This document shows, one piece after another, positions 23,690 through 26,823 of a stretch of DNA of 26,823 nucleotides (positions are counted from its first letter, which is position 1; each line of letters opens with the position of its first letter). Made by a program: the position numbers and the translations under genes. The notes beneath the pieces were generated by a model. The model ran no database searches. It was not told the origin of the DNA and saw only the letters and a list, made by a program, of their open reading frames with translations. The stretch covers positions 1-26,823 of the forward strand of contig SXWC01000035.1 in the NCBI GenBank assembly GCA_005789975.1, given 5' to 3'. This DNA comes from Planctomycetaceae bacterium (GTDB lineage: Bacteria; Planctomycetota; Planctomycetia; Pirellulales; UBA1268).

Positions 23690-24559
23690 TCAGCCTCCGA
23701 AGGCGCTGTATCGCCGCGTGCCACGCCACCAGGCGACTCGGCATACGACCGCCATCACCGCGACCCAGGCCGCCTCGATCGCCAATGACCGAGCAAGATC
23801 GGCCCCCCGGACCTTTCCCAGCCAGACCGCCGAGGAGAAGTAGGCGGTGTATTCGAAGGGAAGCCAGTGCACCACGTCGGCGAGGCTCACCCCCGCGATG
23901 CCGGTCGGCACGCCGGCGAGGAGGTCGATCGGGAACATGTGGCCCGAGAGGAGGTACTGCACGAGCATGTAGCCGAACACGATGCTCGACACCTCCATGA
24001 ACCAGAAGCCGAGCATGCCGAGCGTGGCCTCCAGGAAGAAGCCCAGCAGGAAGGAGAGCACGAGCGACGCCATGAAGGCCGCGATCGTGACCGTATCGGG
24101 CACGGGAGGAAAGTAGCCTCGACAGACGAAGAAGACGCCCGCAAAGGGGAGCAGGGCCACGGCGTAGTAGATGAGTTTGTGGGCCACCCGGGAGGCGAGC
24201 AGGAAGGAGACGTAGTCCACCGGCTGCACGAGGAACTTCTTCACCGAGCCGTCGCGGATGCTGCGGGCGATGCCGCTGGAGAGGCCCGGCATGCTGGAGA
24301 AGGCCCGGGTCACCATCGTGAGCAGGTAGTAGGCCACGATGTCATTCCGCGAATAGCCGCCGATGTCGGTCTTGCTGGTGGCCGCGAAGACGGCCGTCCA
24401 GAGGAAGACCTGCGTGACGATCGGCAGGAACCGCATCAACGTGCCGAGGGCGAAATCACCCCGGTACACGAGCCGCTCCTCGAGGCTGATCCTGAGCATC
24501 GTCCACCAGGTCCGCAGACCCTGAAACGCGACCGCTCGCCGCGCGACGGCATCGCTCAT
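23690..24559 (-). CDS. ABC-2 family transporter permease, first subunit
   Basis: 289 residues, membrane permease of the same type as its downstream partner. MSDAVARRAVAFQGLRTWW leads into MLRISLEERLVYRGDFALG and a first helix. Other landmarks are DIVAYYLLTMVTRAFSSMPG, RSIRDGSVKKFLVQPVDY, SHRV-like helix regions, FFLEATLGMLGFWFMEVS and WLPFEYTAYFSSAVWLG. The start ATG overlaps the ATPase stop as ATGA, so the two are translationally coupled; a much longer frame upstream is only a shadow of the ATPase gene. The two permeases are presumed to form a heterodimer. The substrate is unknown. Confidence 0.9.
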   Translation of the reverse strand: MSDAVARRAVAFQGLRTWWTMLRISLEERLVYRGDFALGTLMRFLPIVTQVFLWTAVFAATSKTDIGGYSRNDIVAYYLLTMVTRAFSSMPGLSSGIARSIRDGSVKKFLVQPVDYVSFLLASRVAHKLIYYAVALLPFAGVFFVCRGYFPPVPDTVTIAAFMASLVLSFLLGFFLEATLGMLGFWFMEVSSIVFGYMLVQYLLSGHMFPIDLLAGVPTGIAGVSLADVVHWLPFEYTAYFSSAVWLGKVRGADLARSLAIEAAWVAVMAVVCRVAWWRGTRRYSAFGG

Positions 24560-25605
24560 GATGCGGCCCCCGCCGAGGCCGCCGCATTGCGGGCATCCGA
24601 GCGGAAGAGTTCCGCGACGATCTCCTCCAGCGGCACGTCCTCCACGGAGACGTCCCGCACCCCCGCAGAACCGAGAATCTCCGGGAGCACTTCGGCGATG
24701 CGATGGCGGTCGATGCGCATGATCACCTGCGGTCCGCGGCACTCACAGGGAAAGCCGAAGCGTTCGATGGTCGCCTGGTCCGGGGCCTCGTCGAGGTCGA
24801 GCGTGACGATCTTGTGCGTCGTGAAGCGATCGACGATCTCGGCGAGCGAACCGTCGTAGAGGATGTCGCCGCGGGTGATCACCACGACCCGCTCGCAGAG
24901 GGCCGCGACGTCCTTCATGTAGTGCGTCGTCAGCACCACGGTCATCCGCCGTCGTGACTGGACACCGCGAAGGAACTCGTGGATCGTGTGCTGGGCGACC
25001 ACGTCGAGGCCGATGGTGGGCTCGTCGAGGAAGAGCACTTCGGGCTCGTGGAGCAGCGCGGCCACGAGTTCGAGTTTCATCCGCTCACCGAGCGAGAGCT
25101 CGCGAACCGGCTGGAGGATCAGCCGCCGTACGTCCAACATGCCCACGAGTTCGTCCCGTGTCCGCTCGAAGCGGACGGGGTCGATCCGATAGATCTCCTG
25201 GTGGAGCCGAAAGCTCTCGGCGGCCGGCAGGTCCCACCAGAGTTGGTTTCGCTGTCCCATCACGAGCGCGAACCGGCGGCGGAAATCGTCGGCACGCTCC
25301 CAGGGCACGTGGCCGAGCACGCGAGCCGTGCCCCGGGAGGGGGTGATGATGCCCGAGAGCAGTTTCAGCAGCGTGGTCTTACCGGCCCCATTGGGGCCGA
25401 GGAGGGCCACGAACTCCCCGCGGCCAACGGTGAGGTCGACTCCCTTCACCGCCTGCACGACCCGGCTCGTGCGGTGGAAGAGCGAACGGACGCTCGCCGC
25501 CAGCCCCTCGGGCTTGTCGTGGACGCGGTACTCCTTGGCGAGCCCCTCCACGCGGATGACCGGATCGGAGGCCGACGGGCCGGAGGCGGAAACGGAGTTG
25601 TGCAT
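24556..25605 (-). CDS. ABC exporter ATPase subunit
   Basis: 349 residues from the ATG at 25605 (357 from 25629). The ATPase domain has Walker A GPNGAGKTT, Q-loop VMGQRNQLWW, signature LSLGERMKLE, Walker B VLFLDEPTIGLD and H-loop LTTHYM. A C-terminal extension (about 240-349) with EDVPLEEIVAELFR belongs to the ABC-2 drug/lipid exporter type. It energises the two permeases encoded directly downstream. The start is uncertain: neither ATG has a good ribosome binding site. TATACT on the minus strand (25612-25617) is placed so that transcription could begin at the 25605 ATG. It diverges from ispF. Confidence 0.93.
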   Translation of the reverse strand: MHNSVSASGPSASDPVIRVEGLAKEYRVHDKPEGLAASVRSLFHRTSRVVQAVKGVDLTVGRGEFVALLGPNGAGKTTLLKLLSGIITPSRGTARVLGHVPWERADDFRRRFALVMGQRNQLWWDLPAAESFRLHQEIYRIDPVRFERTRDELVGMLDVRRLILQPVRELSLGERMKLELVAALLHEPEVLFLDEPTIGLDVVAQHTIHEFLRGVQSRRRMTVVLTTHYMKDVAALCERVVVITRGDILYDGSLAEIVDRFTTHKIVTLDLDEAPDQATIERFGFPCECRGPQVIMRIDRHRIAEVLPEILGSAGVRDVSVEDVPLEEIVAELFRSDARNAAASAGAAS

Positions 25606-25611
25606 GCGGCG

Positions 25612-25617
25612 AGTATA
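25612..25617 (-). promoter_or_regulatory. Possible -10 box of the ABC exporter operon
   Basis: TATACT on the minus strand is close to the TATAAT consensus in otherwise G+C-rich DNA, 7 nt before the ATG at 25605. No good -35 box is seen at the right distance. If used, the mRNA would be leaderless. Confidence 0.3.
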
Positions 25618-25655
25618 GGGGAAAACCATCTCTTTCCCGCTGGAGATCTGCGAAC

Positions 25656-26132
25656 ATGTTCCGCATCGGCCTCGGCCACGACACGCACCGCCTCGGTCCC
25701 GGCGACGGACTCGTGATCGGTGGCGTGCGGATTCCCCACGATCGTGCGGCCATCGGCCACAGCGATGCCGACGTGCTCCTGCACGCCATCACCGACGCGC
25801 TGCTCGGCGGTACGGCGCTCGGCGACATCGGCGAGATGTTTCCCGACACCGATTCGGCCAACAAGGGGCGGGATTCGGCCGAGATGCTGCACCTCGCGGT
25901 GAACCGCGTGCGGGAGGCGGGCTGGCGGATCGTGAATCTGGATTGCGTGATTTTCGCCCAGCGGCCCAAAATCCTCCCGCACCGTCCCGCCATCCGGCGG
26001 CGGATCGCGGAGATTCTCGGCATCGACGAGGACGCGGTCTGGCTGAAGGCGAAGACGGGCGAGGGCATCGGCCCGATCGGCGAGGAACTCGCGGTCGCGG
26101 CCGAATGCGTCGCGCTCGTGGAACGGGCGTGA
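25656..26132 (+). CDS. ispF: 2-C-methyl-D-erythritol 2,4-cyclodiphosphate synthase
   Basis: 158 residues, normal length. Catalyses cyclisation of the CDP-methylerythritol phosphate intermediate in the MEP isoprenoid pathway. The metal and active-site motifs are visible: GLGHDTHRL (Asp9, His11), [18 protein letters not shown] (third metal His), [10 protein letters not shown] and [11 protein letters not shown] near the end. GGAG is about 10 nt upstream of the ATG. It is divergent from the ABC exporter and precedes cysS by 30 nt, the usual ispF-cysS neighbourhood in many bacteria. Confidence 0.97.
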   Translation: MFRIGLGHDTHRLGPGDGLVIGGVRIPHDRAAIGHSDADVLLHAITDALLGGTALGDIGEMFPDTDSANKGRDSAEMLHLAVNRVREAGWRIVNLDCVIFAQRPKILPHRPAIRRRIAEILGIDEDAVWLKAKTGEGIGPIGEELAVAAECVALVERA

Positions 26133-26162
26133 GACCACCACCAGGCGGGAGCGGAGGCCAGA

Positions 26163-26823
26163 TGGCAACGGCGGAAACGAATGCGGCACACGGGCTGCCT
26201 GCGATCGAGGTCTACAGCACGCTGACGCGGGCGAAGTCGCCGTTGGTCACCGTGAAGCCGGGAGCGGTGGGGATGTATCTCTGCGGCCCCACGGTCTACA
26301 AGCCAAGCCACATCGGCCACATGGTCGGGCCGGTGATCTTCGACACCGTCAAACGACACCTCGCCTACTCCGGCTGGCAGGTCACCTGGGTCGTCAATAT
26401 CACCGACGTTGACGACAAGATCATCGCCGAGAGCACCGCCCGTGGCACGACGATGGCGAAACTCGCAGAGGAGATGACGGCGGATTACCTGGAGAACCTC
26501 GCGGCCCTCGGCGTGACCGGCATCGACGCGATGCCCAAGGCCACCGAGCACATCGGCACCATCATCACCTTCATCGAGGGGCTGATCGCGAAGGGGTCTG
26601 CCTACGCCAGCGACGGTGACGTCTACTTCGACGTCACCAGGGACGCCGACTACGGCAAGCTCACCAACCGCTCCGTCGAGGCGATGCAGGGGGAAGGGGG
26701 CTCCACCGCGGAGCGGAAGCGTGCGGCGGCCGACTTCGCCCTCTGGAAGAAAGCCAAGGCCGGGGAGCCCGCCTGGGAGAGTCCGTGGGGCCCCGGCCGC
26801 CCCGGCTGGCACATCGAATGCTC
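26163..26823 (+). CDS. cysS: Cysteinyl-tRNA synthetase, C-terminus cut by window edge
   Basis: 220 residues visible of a protein that is usually about 460-500. Loads cysteine onto tRNA-Cys. Motifs seen are MYLCGPTVY (first zinc Cys), PSHIGHMVG (HIGH signature), [13 protein letters not shown] and GRPGWHIEC (second zinc Cys and His-Glu) at the edge. The KMSKS half lies beyond the window. GGAGG lies 4 nt upstream of the ATG. Co-transcribed with ispF. Confidence 0.97.

Overview
The window is G+C-rich, gene-dense bacterial chromosome, most likely from a planctomycete of the Pirellulales type. That placement is an inference from gene content: a DUF1080-ThuA fusion, a DUF1570 metallopeptidase, a Tat-exported Gfo/Idh/MocA protein, PEP-CTERM proteins, a UPF0324/YeiH transporter and weak ribosome binding sites. 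No rRNA, tRNA, CRISPR array, transposase or phage gene was seen.

Left end, 1-5730, minus strand: an information-processing block read as diadenylate cyclase-like protein, polA, coaE, then rho (cut by the window edge). polA and coaE share an ATGA overlap. polA has lost its proofreading residues. The rho leader is strikingly C-rich and G-poor on the transcribed strand. Next, 5861-8431, minus strand: a secreted protein of unknown function and a HEAT-repeat lipoprotein. The lipoprotein gene diverges from the DUF1570 gene across a strong dyad.

Plus-strand block, 8526-14810: DUF1570 peptidase, Gfo/Idh/MocA protein (catalytic Lys replaced by Thr), a membrane-anchored coiled-coil protein with a BRCT-like tail, the DUF1080-ThuA fusion and a 2Fe-2S ferredoxin. 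It converges on the next block.

Minus-strand block, 14830-18865: TIM-barrel protein, UbiA prenyltransferase, second TIM-barrel protein and alkaline-phosphatase-superfamily protein. They are tightly packed and look like part of an ebo-type metabolite-traffic cluster. Upstream, 18955-21333, lie two PEP-CTERM genes (one frameshifted) and a small membrane-protein gene with a decayed second copy. The intact small gene is translationally coupled to the YeiH-like transporter (21330-22730).

Right end: a three-gene ABC exporter (22870-25605, minus), then divergent ispF and cysS (plus, cysS cut by the edge).

The most unusual feature is a pair of 112-nt intergenic elements (9795-9906 and 22754-22865). 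They are about 79% identical without gaps and can form a terminal stem with several compensating changes. They could be copies of an undescribed structured RNA or of a small non-autonomous mobile element.
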